From Streptomyces pseudovenezuelae (GTDB lineage: Bacteria; Actinomycetota; Actinomycetes; Streptomycetales; Streptomycetaceae), in NCBI RefSeq assembly GCF_001513955.1, contig NZ_KQ948148.1, forward strand, positions 797,905 through 861,904: a stretch of DNA of 64,000 bases. The letters run 5' to 3'. Below the pieces are notes generated by a model, which did no database searches, was not told where the DNA came from, and saw only the letters and a list, made by a program, of their open reading frames with translations. Both the position numbers and the translations under genes were made by a program. Below are positions 1-8,377 of this stretch, in pieces (the stretch's first letter is position 1; each line of letters starts with the position of its first letter).

Positions 1-1
1 G

Positions 2-1162
2 ATCTCCTGGCTGCTGCCGGCCGCGCTGATCCTGCTCGTCGCCGGCCTGGTGGCGACCCGCAAGCTCGGCAGGACCAGCGTCAGGCGTGGTTCGTTCCTC
101 GTCTGGGGCGGCTCGCTGCTGATGACCATGGTCGTCTTCAGCTACATGGCGGGCATCTTCCACCAGTACTACACGGTGGCCCTCGCCCCCTACATCGCGG
201 CCGTGATCGGCATGGGCGCGGGCATCCTGTGGGAGAAGCGCACCGAACTGTGGGCGTCGATCACCCTCGCGGCCTCGGTCGTGGCGGCGGTGTCCTGGAG
301 CTACGTCCTGCTCAACCGCACCTCCGACTACCTGCCCTGGCTGAAGTACCTGGTCCTGATCGGCGGCCTGGTCGCCGCGCTCGGCCTGATCTTCGCGGGC
401 CGCGTCAGCCGTCAACTCGCCCTCGCCGCGGCCTCCCTGGGCCTGGTGGCCTCCCTGGCCGGCCCGACGGCGTACACGATCAGCACCCTCCAGGAGGGTC
501 ACACCGGTTCCATCGTGACGGCGGGTCCGGCGGGCGCGTCCATGATGGGCGGCGGCGGTCCCGGCGGTGGCCGGGGCGGCTTCGGCGGCGGCATGCCGGG
601 TCAGAACGGCCGGCAGAACCAGCAAGGCCAGAACCAGCAGAACGGCAACGGCGGCACGGGCGGCTTCCCCGGCGGCGGCATGCCCGGCCAGAACCAGCAG
701 AACGGCAACGGCACCACCCAGGGTCAGCAGGGCGGCCCCGGCGGCCAGACCGGCGACGGCGGCGGCATGGGCGGCGGCGGTGGCGTCGGCGGCCTGCTGA
801 ACGGTGCGAGCGTCACCTCCGAGGCCAAGAAGCTGCTGGAGGCCGACTCGTCGAAGTACACCTGGGCCGCGGCGGCCATCGGCGCCCAGAACGCGGCGAG
901 TTACCAGCTCTCCACCGGTGACCCGGTGATGGCGATCGGCGGCTTCAACGGCACCGACCCGTCCCCGACGCTGGCCCAGTTCAAGGAGTACGTGGCGGAC
1001 GGCAAGATCCACTACTTCATCGCCAGTGGCTCGGGCGGCGGCATGGGCGGCAGCAGCAGCGGTACCTCCTCGCAGATCACCTCATGGGTCGAGGCCAACT
1101 TCAAGAAGATCACGGTCGGTTCGGCCACCTTCTACGACCTCACCCAGAAGGCGAGCGGCTGA
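2..1162 (+). CDS. Membrane glycosyltransferase (GT39/ArnT-like), C-terminal part
   Basis: This frame is already open at the left edge, so only the C-terminal 386 residues are visible. It begins with several hydrophobic segments typical of the last membrane helices of a GT39/ArnT-like mannosyl- or aminoarabinose-type transferase. One of them contains the sequence FHQYYTVALAPY, which is characteristic of this Streptomyces family. A low-complexity Gly/Gln/Asn-rich stretch follows (about positions 545-790), in which a block built from GGGMPGQN and QNQQNGNG recurs. After it comes a folded, probably extracytoplasmic tail with ALAQFKEY-like and TFYDLT elements. The catalytic N-terminal half lies outside the window, so the sugar donor and acceptor cannot be judged. 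Membrane location is inferred from hydrophobicity. Confidence 0.8.
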   Translation: MSWLLPAALILLVAGLVATRKLGRTSVRRGSFLVWGGSLLMTMVVFSYMAGIFHQYYTVALAPYIAAVIGMGAGILWEKRTELWASITLAASVVAAVSWSYVLLNRTSDYLPWLKYLVLIGGLVAALGLIFAGRVSRQLALAAASLGLVASLAGPTAYTISTLQEGHTGSIVTAGPAGASMMGGGGPGGGRGGFGGGMPGQNGRQNQQGQNQQNGNGGTGGFPGGGMPGQNQQNGNGTTQGQQGGPGGQTGDGGGMGGGGGVGGLLNGASVTSEAKKLLEADSSKYTWAAAAIGAQNAASYQLSTGDPVMAIGGFNGTDPSPTLAQFKEYVADGKIHYFIASGSGGGMGGSSSGTSSQITSWVEANFKKITVGSATFYDLTQKASG

Positions 1163-1243
1163 CGGTTCTCCCCGGCGGAAGGGCGGTGACCTCGGTCGCC
1201 GCCCTTCTCGTCGTACGGCGGCGGAGCGCGGCCGGAAAGTTCG

Positions 1244-1279
1244 TTGTACGCCGTATAAGAACTGTTCTACGGTGTACAG
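1244..1279. promoter_or_regulatory. Tandem TetR-type operators before the MFS gene
   Basis: Two 15-bp quasi-palindromes lie at 1244-1258 (TTGTACGCCGTATAA) and 1265-1279 (TTCTACGGTGTACAG), with centres 21 bp apart, close to two helical turns. The arms 1245-1255 and 1268-1278 are also inverted copies of each other with one mismatch. A TATAAG -10-like box at 1254-1259 lies inside them and the MFS start codon follows at 1281. I infer that the TetR protein encoded downstream binds here and represses its own unit. Confidence 0.6.
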
Positions 1280-1280
1280 C

Positions 1281-2768
1281 ATGACCGCTTCCGCCCCGGC
1301 CCCCGTCGCCGTCTCCCAGGGCCATCCCCAGCGCTGGCTGATACTCGGCGTCATCTGTCTCGCGCAGCTGACCGTGCTGCTCGACAACACGATCCTGAAC
1401 GTGGCCATCCCCTCCCTCACCACCGAACTGGGCGCCGCCACCTCCGACATCCAGTGGATGATCAACGCGTACTCGCTGGTGCAGTCGGGGCTGCTGCTCA
1501 CCGCGGGCAGCGCGGCCGACCGCTACGGCCGCAAGAAGATGCTGGCCGCGGGACTGGTGCTGTTCGGCCTCGGATCGCTGGTCGCGGGTCTCGCCGACTC
1601 CACCGCCCAACTGATCGCGGCACGGGCCGGCATGGGCGTGGGCGGCGCACTGCTGATGACCACCACGCTCGCCGTGGCGATGCAGATCTTCGCGCCGGAG
1701 GAACAGCCGAAGGCGATCGGCATCTGGGCGGCGGTCAACTCCCTGGGCTTCGCCACCGGCCCTCTCCTCGGCGGCTTCATGCTGAACCACTTCTGGTGGG
1801 GCGCGATCTTCCTGATCAATTTGCCGGTCGCCGCGCTCGCCCTGGTCGCGGTCATCGGCTTGGTCCCCGAGTCCAAAAACCCGCGCGGCGACCGCCCCGA
1901 CCTGCTCGGCGCGTTGCTCTCCACGATCGGCATGGCCTCCCTGGTCTTCGCGATCATCTCCGGCCCCGAGCACGGCTGGACGTCCGGCCGGGTGCTGACG
2001 CCGGCGGCCGTGGCGCTCGTGGTCCTCGCCGGGTTCGCGTACTGGGAGAGCCGCATCCCCCACCCCATGCTCGACATGCACTTCTTCCGCGACCGCCGGT
2101 TCACGGGAGCGGTGGCGGGCGCGGTCCTGATCACCTTCGGCATGGGCGGCTCGCTCTTCCTGCTCACCCAGCACATGCAGTTCGTCCTCGGGTACGGCCC
2201 CCTGGAGGCGGGGCTGCGCACGGCACCGCTCGCGCTGATGATCGTGGCCCTCAACTTCACGGGCCTCGCGGCGAAGTGGTCGACGAGACTCGGCACGCCG
2301 CTCTCCATCGGCCTCGGCATGGCGGTGATGGCCGCGGGCCTCCTCTCCATCGCCACGCTCACCGACCACGGCTACCCGGGCACCCTGCTGGGCCTGGTGC
2401 TGATCGGCGCGGGGGCGGCCGTCGCCAGTCCCGCGATGGCCCACGCGATCATGAGCGCGATCCCGCCGGAGAAGGCCGGGGTCGGCGCCGGGATCAACGG
2501 CACGGTGGCGGAGTTCGGGCAGGGGCTCGGGGTCGCCGTCCTGGGCGCGGTGCTGAACGCCCGGTTCGCGGCGGGGATTTCCGTGGCCGCGGTGTCCCTG
2601 CCGGGGGCGCTGGCCGAGGCGGGGTCGGCGCCGGAGCGGGCGCGGATCACGCAGGCGTTCGCCTCCGGCCTGGAGAGCAGTCAGTTGGTGGGGGCGGTGG
2701 CCGTGCTGCTGGGCGGGGTGGTGGCGGGGGTGCTGTTGCGGCGGGCCGAGCGGGGGGAGGCCGCCTGA
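1281..2768 (+). CDS. MFS drug:proton antiporter, DHA2 (EmrB/QacA) type
   Basis: The 495-residue protein has about 14 hydrophobic segments. Motif A-like GSAADRYGRKK follows the second helix and LDNTILNVAIP lies in helix 1, the hallmark (motif D1) of DHA2 multidrug antiporters. It should sit in the cytoplasmic membrane and export hydrophobic compounds by proton antiport; the substrate cannot be told. The ATG at 1281 was chosen because the protein then begins just before helix 1 and because upstream codons would run through the operators. No clear Shine-Dalgarno is seen and the leader would be short. A TetR regulator lies 128 bp downstream on the same strand, so pump and regulator probably form one controlled unit. 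Confidence 0.88.
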   Translation: MTASAPAPVAVSQGHPQRWLILGVICLAQLTVLLDNTILNVAIPSLTTELGAATSDIQWMINAYSLVQSGLLLTAGSAADRYGRKKMLAAGLVLFGLGSLVAGLADSTAQLIAARAGMGVGGALLMTTTLAVAMQIFAPEEQPKAIGIWAAVNSLGFATGPLLGGFMLNHFWWGAIFLINLPVAALALVAVIGLVPESKNPRGDRPDLLGALLSTIGMASLVFAIISGPEHGWTSGRVLTPAAVALVVLAGFAYWESRIPHPMLDMHFFRDRRFTGAVAGAVLITFGMGGSLFLLTQHMQFVLGYGPLEAGLRTAPLALMIVALNFTGLAAKWSTRLGTPLSIGLGMAVMAAGLLSIATLTDHGYPGTLLGLVLIGAGAAVASPAMAHAIMSAIPPEKAGVGAGINGTVAEFGQGLGVAVLGAVLNARFAAGISVAAVSLPGALAEAGSAPERARITQAFASGLESSQLVGAVAVLLGGVVAGVLLRRAERGEAA

Positions 2769-2804
2769 GGGCGGGGGCTTCCCGGCCGTCGGCGGGCGCG
2801 GGTG

Positions 2805-2838
2805 CGTCGTGGCTGGTCGCGCGGTTCCCCGCGCCCCT
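2805..2838 (+). repeat. Streptomyces intergenic repeat, copy 1
   Basis: The stretch ends in CGCGGTTCCCCGCGCCCCT and is the reverse complement of an element also found at 8638, 8801, 8964, 14635 and 14701, with a partial copy in this orientation at 14427. The core can fold as CGCG...CGCG. It fills the gap between the MFS and TetR genes. From memory such elements are frequent in Streptomyces intergenic DNA; their role is unknown. Confidence 0.7.
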
Positions 2839-2896
2839 TAAGTTGGAGGGCAGCCGGCATCTTTGCCGGTGGACGGACGTTTCTGAAAGGTGCGCC

Positions 2897-3658
2897 ATGG
2901 CTAACGCGGGCCAGAGGACCTCGGGTCGGACCAGTGTCTGGCTGGAAGGCAAGGTGCGCCGAGGTGGGCGTGGGGGCGGGCAGCCGTCCGGGCTGGACCG
3001 GGACCGGATCACCGAGGTGACCGTACGGCTCCTGGACGCCGAGGGGCTCGCCAAGTTCTCCATGCGACGGCTGGCCGCCGAACTCAACGTGACCGCGATG
3101 TCCGTCTACTGGTACGTCGACACCAAGGACGACCTCCTCGAACTCGCCCTGGACGCGGCCTTCGGCGAGCTGGAGCTGCCGGACCCGGACGCCGACGAGG
3201 ACTGGCGGGACCAGCTGCGCGCGCTGGCCGGGCAGTACCGGGGCCTGCTGGTCCGGCATCCCTGGGTCTCACCGCTGGCCGGCACCTTCCTCAACATCGG
3301 CCCCCACTCCCTGGCCCTGTCCCGGACCGTGCACCGGGTCGTGCGCAGGACCGGCCTGCCCGCGCACGGCATCACCGGCGCGATCTCCGCCGTCTTCCAG
3401 TTCGTCTACGGCTTCGGCACCATCGAGGGCCACTTCAGCACCCGCTCCGCCCAGGCCGGGATGACGCAGGAGGCCTACTTCCGGCATGCCATGACCGCAG
3501 CCACCCGGTCCCCGGGCGCCGCCGAGATCCTCAAGGAGAACGAGGAGATCATGAAGGCCCGCGGCGGCGACACGGTCGAGGAGATGCGGGACAGGGACTT
3601 CGAGTTCGCCCTCGACCTACTGGTGGCAGGCATCGAGACGATGGTGAGCAGGTCCTAG
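2897..3658 (+). CDS. TetR family transcriptional regulator
   Basis: The protein has 253 residues. After a basic Gly/Arg-rich extension (about residues 1-35) comes an HTH: LDRDRITEVTVRLLDAEG, then SMRRLAAELNVTAMSVYWYV with the recognition helix, then KDDLLELALD. The long remainder with VRHPWVSPLAG and a C-terminal helical bundle fits the TetR_C_1 ligand-binding class (TetR/ActII-type). The ATG at 2897 follows a GAAAGG Shine-Dalgarno at 2885-2890. Position directly after the DHA2 pump and the paired operators before that pump suggest it is the local repressor, released by a pump substrate. The regulatory link is inferred from order and operators only. Confidence 0.88.
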   Translation: MANAGQRTSGRTSVWLEGKVRRGGRGGGQPSGLDRDRITEVTVRLLDAEGLAKFSMRRLAAELNVTAMSVYWYVDTKDDLLELALDAAFGELELPDPDADEDWRDQLRALAGQYRGLLVRHPWVSPLAGTFLNIGPHSLALSRTVHRVVRRTGLPAHGITGAISAVFQFVYGFGTIEGHFSTRSAQAGMTQEAYFRHAMTAATRSPGAAEILKENEEIMKARGGDTVEEMRDRDFEFALDLLVAGIETMVSRS

Positions 3659-4128
3659 GCGTCCGGCGAAGCCAGCCGCGCAGGGAAACCACCGGTGGCC
3701 ACCGGCCCCCACCGCTCCGGCGTGACCCGGATGATCGACTTCCCCTGCTTCACCATCGCCGCCCGGTACTCGTCCCAGTCGGGATGCTCCCCGGAGATGT
3801 TCCGGAAGTACTCCACGAGCGGCTCCACGGACTCCGGCGAGTCGATGACCTCGGCGGTCCCGTCGACCTGCACCCACGGCCCGTCCCAGTCGTCACTCAG
3901 GACGATCACGCTGACCCGGGAGTCCCGCTTGGCGTTCCGCGTCTTCGCCCGCTCGGGATACGTCGACACGACGATCCGCCCCGAGTCGTCGACCCCGCAG
4001 GTCAACGGCGAGGCCTGCGGGGACCCGTCCGCCCGCCGCGTCAGCAGGATCGCCCGGTGCCGGGGCCGTACGAAGTCCAGCAGCTCATCCAGGGAGACGG
4101 ACTTGTTGGTCGCAATGTTCGGTGCCAT
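3655..4128 (-). CDS. PPOX-class F420-dependent flavin/deazaflavin-binding enzyme
   Basis: The 157-residue protein has the split beta-barrel pattern of pyridoxamine-5'-phosphate-oxidase-like proteins: RHRAILLTRRADGSPQASPL, then GRIVVSTYPERAKTRNAKRDSRVSVIVL, then WVQVDGTAEVI. This spacing is typical of the actinobacterial F420-dependent (Rv1155-like) branch, which reduces small substrates with F420H2; the substrate is unknown. Its stop codon overlaps the convergent TetR stop by 4 bp. The start ATG (4128) has no Shine-Dalgarno, but a TAGGCT -10 box lies 6 nt upstream on the minus strand, so a leaderless mRNA is likely. Confidence 0.85.
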   Translation of the reverse strand: MAPNIATNKSVSLDELLDFVRPRHRAILLTRRADGSPQASPLTCGVDDSGRIVVSTYPERAKTRNAKRDSRVSVIVLSDDWDGPWVQVDGTAEVIDSPESVEPLVEYFRNISGEHPDWDEYRAAMVKQGKSIIRVTPERWGPVATGGFPARLASPDA

Positions 4129-4208
4129 GGAATCAGCCTAGTTGGAGCGCCCCGGCGGTCCCCGCACCGACTTCCAGCACGCGCGGGGGCGTATCCGGCA
4201 GCGCCGCC

Positions 4209-5030
4209 TCACGCCTGGGGCAGCGACTCCCCCTGCACGGCCTGCACGTCGAGCTCGACCTTCAGGGTCGTGCCGATGGCCGCGATCCCCGCCTGGACGA
4301 CCTGGTTGTAGTTCATCGCGAAGTCCTCCCGCCGCAGCTGGGTCGTCGCCCGGAAGGCCGCGCGGGTCCCGCCCCAGGGGTCGGCGCCGGTGCCCAGATA
4401 GGCGAGGTCCAGATCGACGGGCCGTACGACACCGCGCATGGCCAGCTCACCCCGTACGGTCCAGCGGTCCGTGCCGGCCACGACCAGTCCGGTCGACCGG
4501 TAGGTGATCTCCGGGTACCGCTCGACGTCCAGGAAGTCCGCCGACCTCAGGTGCTCGTCCCGCATCGCGTTGCCCGTGTCGATCGAGGCCGCCCGGATCA
4601 CCGCCTCCACCCGGGACTTGGTCACGTCGTCCGGGGCGACCTCGATCGCCGCCGTGAAGTCGGTGAAACGGCCGTGCACGCTGGAGATGCCCAGGTGCTG
4701 GGCGACCGCGCCCACGCTGGAGTGGGCCGGGTCGACGGTCCAGGGCCCCGGCGGCGGCAGTTCCGCCCCGCCGACGCGGGCCAGGGTGACCGTGCCGACC
4801 TCGGCCCGGCCGCTCGCGGTGACGATCGCGCTGGACGCGGCGGGCGCGTAGCCGACGGCCGTCACGATGACGGTGTACGGCCCCGGTTCCAGCGGAGTCC
4901 CGTCCCGTACGGCGCCCTCCGCGTCCGCCTCCGCGCGCAGCACCTGCGTCCCGGTCATGTCGGTCACCGTGACGACCGCGTGCGACACGGCCCAGCCGTC
5001 CCGGGTTCGGATCCTCGCGGTCAGTCCCAT
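4209..5030 (-). CDS. YceI family protein with N-terminal carboxypeptidase-regulatory-like domain
   Basis: The protein has 273 residues. Residues 1-88 form a beta-sandwich with AVVTVTDMTGTQVLRAEADAEG and GPYTVIVTAVGYAPA, the pattern of the carboxypeptidase regulatory-like (CarboxypepD_reg) fold. Residues 95-273 are a YceI domain: WTVDPAHSSVGAVAQHLGISSVHGRFTDF, MRDEHLRSADFLDVERYPEI and REDFAMNY are all typical. YceI proteins are lipocalin-like barrels that bind isoprenoid-type lipids. Unlike most YceI proteins it shows no signal peptide, so it may stay in the cytoplasm. The neighbouring MFS gene ends in the same type of N-terminal module, so the two products may act together. Confidence 0.85.
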   Translation of the reverse strand: MGLTARIRTRDGWAVSHAVVTVTDMTGTQVLRAEADAEGAVRDGTPLEPGPYTVIVTAVGYAPAASSAIVTASGRAEVGTVTLARVGGAELPPPGPWTVDPAHSSVGAVAQHLGISSVHGRFTDFTAAIEVAPDDVTKSRVEAVIRAASIDTGNAMRDEHLRSADFLDVERYPEITYRSTGLVVAGTDRWTVRGELAMRGVVRPVDLDLAYLGTGADPWGGTRAAFRATTQLRREDFAMNYNQVVQAGIAAIGTTLKVELDVQAVQGESLPQA

Positions 5031-5121
5031 GTCACGTACCTCCTCGAAGAAGACCGGCCCGTGGCGGGCGCGCGCCTCCGCTCAGAGCGCGCGCTCCCTG
5101 CCACGGGCCGGAGCGGGTGAA

Positions 5122-7647
5122 CTACTCGCCGGGGTGGGCGAGTTCGATGTCGTGGCCGTCGACGCCGGGGCCGTTCAGCGTCAGGGCCGTCGCCTGCGGC
5201 GGGTAGCCGGTGGCGATGACCGTGTACTCGCCGCCGTCCAGGTCGGTGAAGGCGTACGCCCCGTCCGACCCGGTGGTGGCGGTGCCGACCACGTTGCCGG
5301 CCGCGTCCACGAGGGTGACCCGCGCGTCGGCCAGCGGACCGTGCGGCGCCCGGACGACACCCTGGAGGCGGGCGCCCGAGTCGAGGTCCACCTCGATCCG
5401 GGTGACACCGGTGCCGCCGACCTCGACGGGCAGGGCGCGCGGCCGGAACCCGGCGGCGTTCACCGCCACGGTCACCGCACCCGGCACCAGCTCGCCGAAG
5501 GCGAACTCGCCCTGCTCACCGGTCGTCCCGGTGGCCAGCAGGTCGCCCCGCACATCGGTGACGATCACCATCGCGTCCTTGACCGGCTCCCCGTTCTGCG
5601 CGGCCCGCACGAGCCCGTTCAGCCCGCTGGTGCCGCTGAGGAGGATGTCGTAGGCGACCGGCTCGCTGTTCACGAGCACGGTGGACGCCTGCGGCTGGAA
5701 GCCGTCCGCGGAGGCGATCAGGACGTACGACCCCACGCTCGGCGCCTCGACGGCGTAGGAACCGTCCGCCTGCGTGACCGACCGGCCCAGCTGCCGTCCC
5801 GCGAGCGAGATCAGCGTGACCGCGGCCTGCGGGACCGGCGCGCTCTCGGCGCCGCGCACGAAGCCGCGGACCGGGATGCCGCCGGAGCCGGCCGGGGCCT
5901 CCTCGGGGCGGGCGAGGGTGGCCACGGCGGACAGCCGCTGCGTGCCCTCGGGGGCGGTCTCGGTGTCGGAGGTGGCCGTGGGCCGGTTCGGGGTGTGCCC
6001 GGCGGTCGAGGCCTCGGCCGTCTCCGCGGGAGCCTCGGCCGGCGACTGCTCCGCCGCGGCCTGTGCCAGCGCGCCCTTGGTCCGCAACGGAACCTCCTTG
6101 ATGAACAGGGTGATCAGGAACGCGACGGCCGCGAGGGCGCCGGCGATCAGGAACACGTCGGCGATGCCGTGGCCGTAGGCGCTCTCCACGAGCGTGCGCA
6201 CCGGGGCCGGGAGCTTGGCCAGGTCCGGGATGCTGTCGGTGGACGAGCCGGAACCGGTCAGGGCGGCACGGTACTGGGGGTCGAGAGCGGCGACGCCGTC
6301 CGTGACGTAGTGCGTGATCCGGTGGGCCATGACCGCGCCGAGCGCGGAGACGCCGACCGCACCACCGAGGGACCGGAAGAAGGTGACCGTCGAGCTGGCC
6401 GCGCCGAGGTCGCTCGCGTCGACCTGGTTCTGCGTGCACAGCACCAGGTTCTGCATCATCATGCCGATGCCGAGACCCAGCAGGGCCATGAAGATCGACA
6501 TCTTCCAGTAGGCCGTGTCGTACCGGATGGTGCCCAGCAGACCGAGACCGGCCGTCACCAGCACGCCACCGCTGACCAGCCACGCCTTCCAGCGCCCGGT
6601 GCGGGTGATGAACTGCCCGGAGACGGTGGAGGAGATGAACAGTCCGCCGATCATCGGGATGGTCATGACGCCGGACATCGTGGGGGACTTGTCGCGGGCC
6701 AGCTGGAAGTACTGGCTGAAGAAGACCGTGCCGGTGAACATCGCGACACCGACGAACAGCGAGGCCAGCGAGGCCAGGGTGATGGTCCGGTTCCGGAACA
6801 GCCGCAGCGGGATGATCGGCTCGCTCGCCTTGGACTCGATCAGCACGAACAGCAGTCCGAGCACGATCGAACCGCCCACCATGGCGTACGTCTGCCACGA
6901 CACCCAGTCGTACTTGTCACCGGCGAAGGTGACCCAGACGAGCAGCAGGGAGACGGCGGCGGCGATGAAGAACGCGCCGGACCAGTCGACCTTGACGTCC
7001 CGCTTCACGACGGGCAGGTGGAGGGTCTTCTGCAGCACGATCAGCGCGATGACGGCGAAGGGAACACCGACGTAGAAGCACCAGCGCCAGCCCAGCCACG
7101 AGGTGTCGGTGATGACACCGCCGAGCAGCGGGCCGCCGACGGTGGCGACGGCGAAGGTCGCGCCGAGGTAGCCGGAGTAACGGCCGCGCTCACGCGGGGA
7201 GATCATCGCGGCCATGACGATCTGCGCCAGGGCGGACAGACCGCCGACGCCGATGCCCTGGACGACGCGGCAGGCGATGAGCATGCCGGCGTTCTGCGAG
7301 AGACCCGCGGCGGCGGAGCCCAGCACATAGATGACGAGGGCTATCTGGACGAGCGCCTTCTTGCTGTACAGGTCCGCGAGCTTGCCCCACAGGGGGGTGG
7401 CCGCGGTCATCGACAGCAGGGCGGCCGTGACGACCCAGGTGTAGGCGGACTGGCCGCCGCCGAGGTCGCTGATGATGTGCGGGAGCGCGTTGGTGACGAT
7501 CGTGGACGACAGGATCGCCACGAACATGCCGAGCAGCAGGCCGGAGATGGCCTCCATGATCTGCCGGTGCGTCATCGGGGCGTACTCGCCGGAGCCTCCC
7601 CCGTGCTTGGCGTGAGCCCGCACACCGGCTGGTGTGGTCGTTGCCAT
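5122..7647 (-). CDS. MFS DHA2 transporter fused to C-terminal carboxypeptidase-regulatory-like modules
   Basis: The protein has 841 residues. About residues 15-520 are a 14-helix DHA2 transporter: ATPLWGKLADLYSKK is motif A and VVQGIGVGGLSALAQIVMA is motif-C-like. After a Pro/Ala/Thr/Glu-rich linker come three or so repeated beta-sandwich modules of about 85 residues (starting near GGIPVRGFVRGAES, LSGTSGLNGLVRAA and DSGARLQGVVRAP), each ending in a GxYxxxAxGxxP-like motif. The ATG at 7647 was taken because AGGAAG precedes it; upstream codons would run into the MarR gene. It lies 13 bp after marR in the same direction and is probably derepressed when MarR binds a ligand. Such a tail is unusual for an MFS pump; it may face the cytoplasm or the cell surface depending on helix number. 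Confidence 0.85.
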   Translation of the reverse strand: MATTTPAGVRAHAKHGGGSGEYAPMTHRQIMEAISGLLLGMFVAILSSTIVTNALPHIISDLGGGQSAYTWVVTAALLSMTAATPLWGKLADLYSKKALVQIALVIYVLGSAAAGLSQNAGMLIACRVVQGIGVGGLSALAQIVMAAMISPRERGRYSGYLGATFAVATVGGPLLGGVITDTSWLGWRWCFYVGVPFAVIALIVLQKTLHLPVVKRDVKVDWSGAFFIAAAVSLLLVWVTFAGDKYDWVSWQTYAMVGGSIVLGLLFVLIESKASEPIIPLRLFRNRTITLASLASLFVGVAMFTGTVFFSQYFQLARDKSPTMSGVMTIPMIGGLFISSTVSGQFITRTGRWKAWLVSGGVLVTAGLGLLGTIRYDTAYWKMSIFMALLGLGIGMMMQNLVLCTQNQVDASDLGAASSTVTFFRSLGGAVGVSALGAVMAHRITHYVTDGVAALDPQYRAALTGSGSSTDSIPDLAKLPAPVRTLVESAYGHGIADVFLIAGALAAVAFLITLFIKEVPLRTKGALAQAAAEQSPAEAPAETAEASTAGHTPNRPTATSDTETAPEGTQRLSAVATLARPEEAPAGSGGIPVRGFVRGAESAPVPQAAVTLISLAGRQLGRSVTQADGSYAVEAPSVGSYVLIASADGFQPQASTVLVNSEPVAYDILLSGTSGLNGLVRAAQNGEPVKDAMVIVTDVRGDLLATGTTGEQGEFAFGELVPGAVTVAVNAAGFRPRALPVEVGGTGVTRIEVDLDSGARLQGVVRAPHGPLADARVTLVDAAGNVVGTATTGSDGAYAFTDLDGGEYTVIATGYPPQATALTLNGPGVDGHDIELAHPGE

Positions 7648-7660
7648 GGACTTCCTTCTC

Positions 7661-8182
7661 TTACTGGGTGATCGCGGGTGTACGGGTGGTCTGTTCGAGT
7701 ACGGGGGGTGCGGGCGGCCGGGGTTCGGGGCCGTGGGTGCGGGTGTCATGGGAGCGGGTGTCGTCGAAGCTCGCCCGCAGACGCGCCATCAGCGCGGTCA
7801 GCTGGGCCACCTCGTCGTCGCTCCAGTCGCTCATCCGTTCCGCGAGCATCTGGCAGGTCCGCCGGGACAGCTGGTCGAGGAGCGACCGGCCGGCGGGCGT
7901 CAGGCGCAGGATGCGGGAACGCTTGTCCGCCGGGTCGGGGGAGCGCTCGATCCAGCCGCGCTCGGCGACGTGCGCCACATGGCGGCTGGTGACCGACATG
8001 TCCACGGCGAGCAGCTCGGAGAGTCTGCTCATGCGCATGTCCCCGTAGCGCCCGAGCAGGGTCAGCACGGCGGCGGAACCGGCGGGGCACTCGGACGGCA
8101 TCATCCGTCCCATCTCCCGCTTCACGGCTCCGAAGGCGCTGAACTGGCGGATCAGCTCCTCGTATCGCGCCTGCTCGGCCAT
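7661..8182 (-). CDS. MarR family transcriptional regulator
   Basis: The 173-residue protein has the winged-helix core of MarR: MRMSRLSELLAVDMSVTSRHVAHVAERGWIERSPDPADKRSRILRLTPAG, in which the DxRSR wing is well kept. It then has a C-terminal dimerisation helix and a Pro-rich tail. The ATG at 8182 was chosen over a GTG one codon earlier because GGGAGG then stands 4 nt upstream. It is the first gene of a two-gene unit with the downstream efflux pump, the usual MarR arrangement. Paired TTGC...GCAA sites overlap its own promoter, so autorepression is likely. The inducer is unknown. Confidence 0.9.
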   Translation of the reverse strand: MAEQARYEELIRQFSAFGAVKREMGRMMPSECPAGSAAVLTLLGRYGDMRMSRLSELLAVDMSVTSRHVAHVAERGWIERSPDPADKRSRILRLTPAGRSLLDQLSRRTCQMLAERMSDWSDDEVAQLTALMARLRASFDDTRSHDTRTHGPEPRPPAPPVLEQTTRTPAITQ

Positions 8183-8199
8183 CACACCTCCCGTATTCG

Positions 8200-8241
8200 T
8201 TGCTTAGGGCAACCATAGGCGTGCTTGGTTGCTACAGGCAA
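8200..8241 (-). promoter_or_regulatory. marR promoter with paired MarR operators
   Basis: Two 13-bp palindromes read TTGCTTAGGGCAA (8200-8212) and TTGCTACAGGCAA (8229-8241), with centres 29 bp apart. On the minus strand a -35 TTGCCT (8241-8236) and a -10 TATGGT (8217-8212) are separated by 18 nt, so each operator covers one promoter element. A weaker related site, TTGGCAAAGGCAA, lies at 8271-8283. Binding by the MarR protein is inferred. Confidence 0.65.
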
Positions 8242-8340
8242 ATAAAACGGCGTAGGTGCGGCATAAAAACTTGGCAAAGGCAAGTATCGCGAACGTAAAC
8301 CAGCACGTAGGGCCTGTCGGCACCCCGGTCGGCCCCGCAC

Positions 8341-8369
8341 TTGGGCCCGACTCCCGGATTCGCTAGGGT
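8341..8369 (+). promoter_or_regulatory. Predicted promoter of the 67-residue membrane protein
   Basis: TTGGGC (8341-8346) and TAGGGT (8364-8369) are 17 nt apart. The start codon at 8378 is 8 nt past the -10 box and has no Shine-Dalgarno, so transcription may start at or next to the ATG. Confidence 0.5.
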
Positions 8370-8377
8370 CTCTGGGC

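Noticed and set aside
4867..7671. A 934-codon open frame on the plus strand opposite the MFS pump
   Set aside because: It is antisense to a clear DHA2 transporter, has low-complexity Gly/Arg/Asp/His composition and no domain; high-GC DNA gives such frames often.
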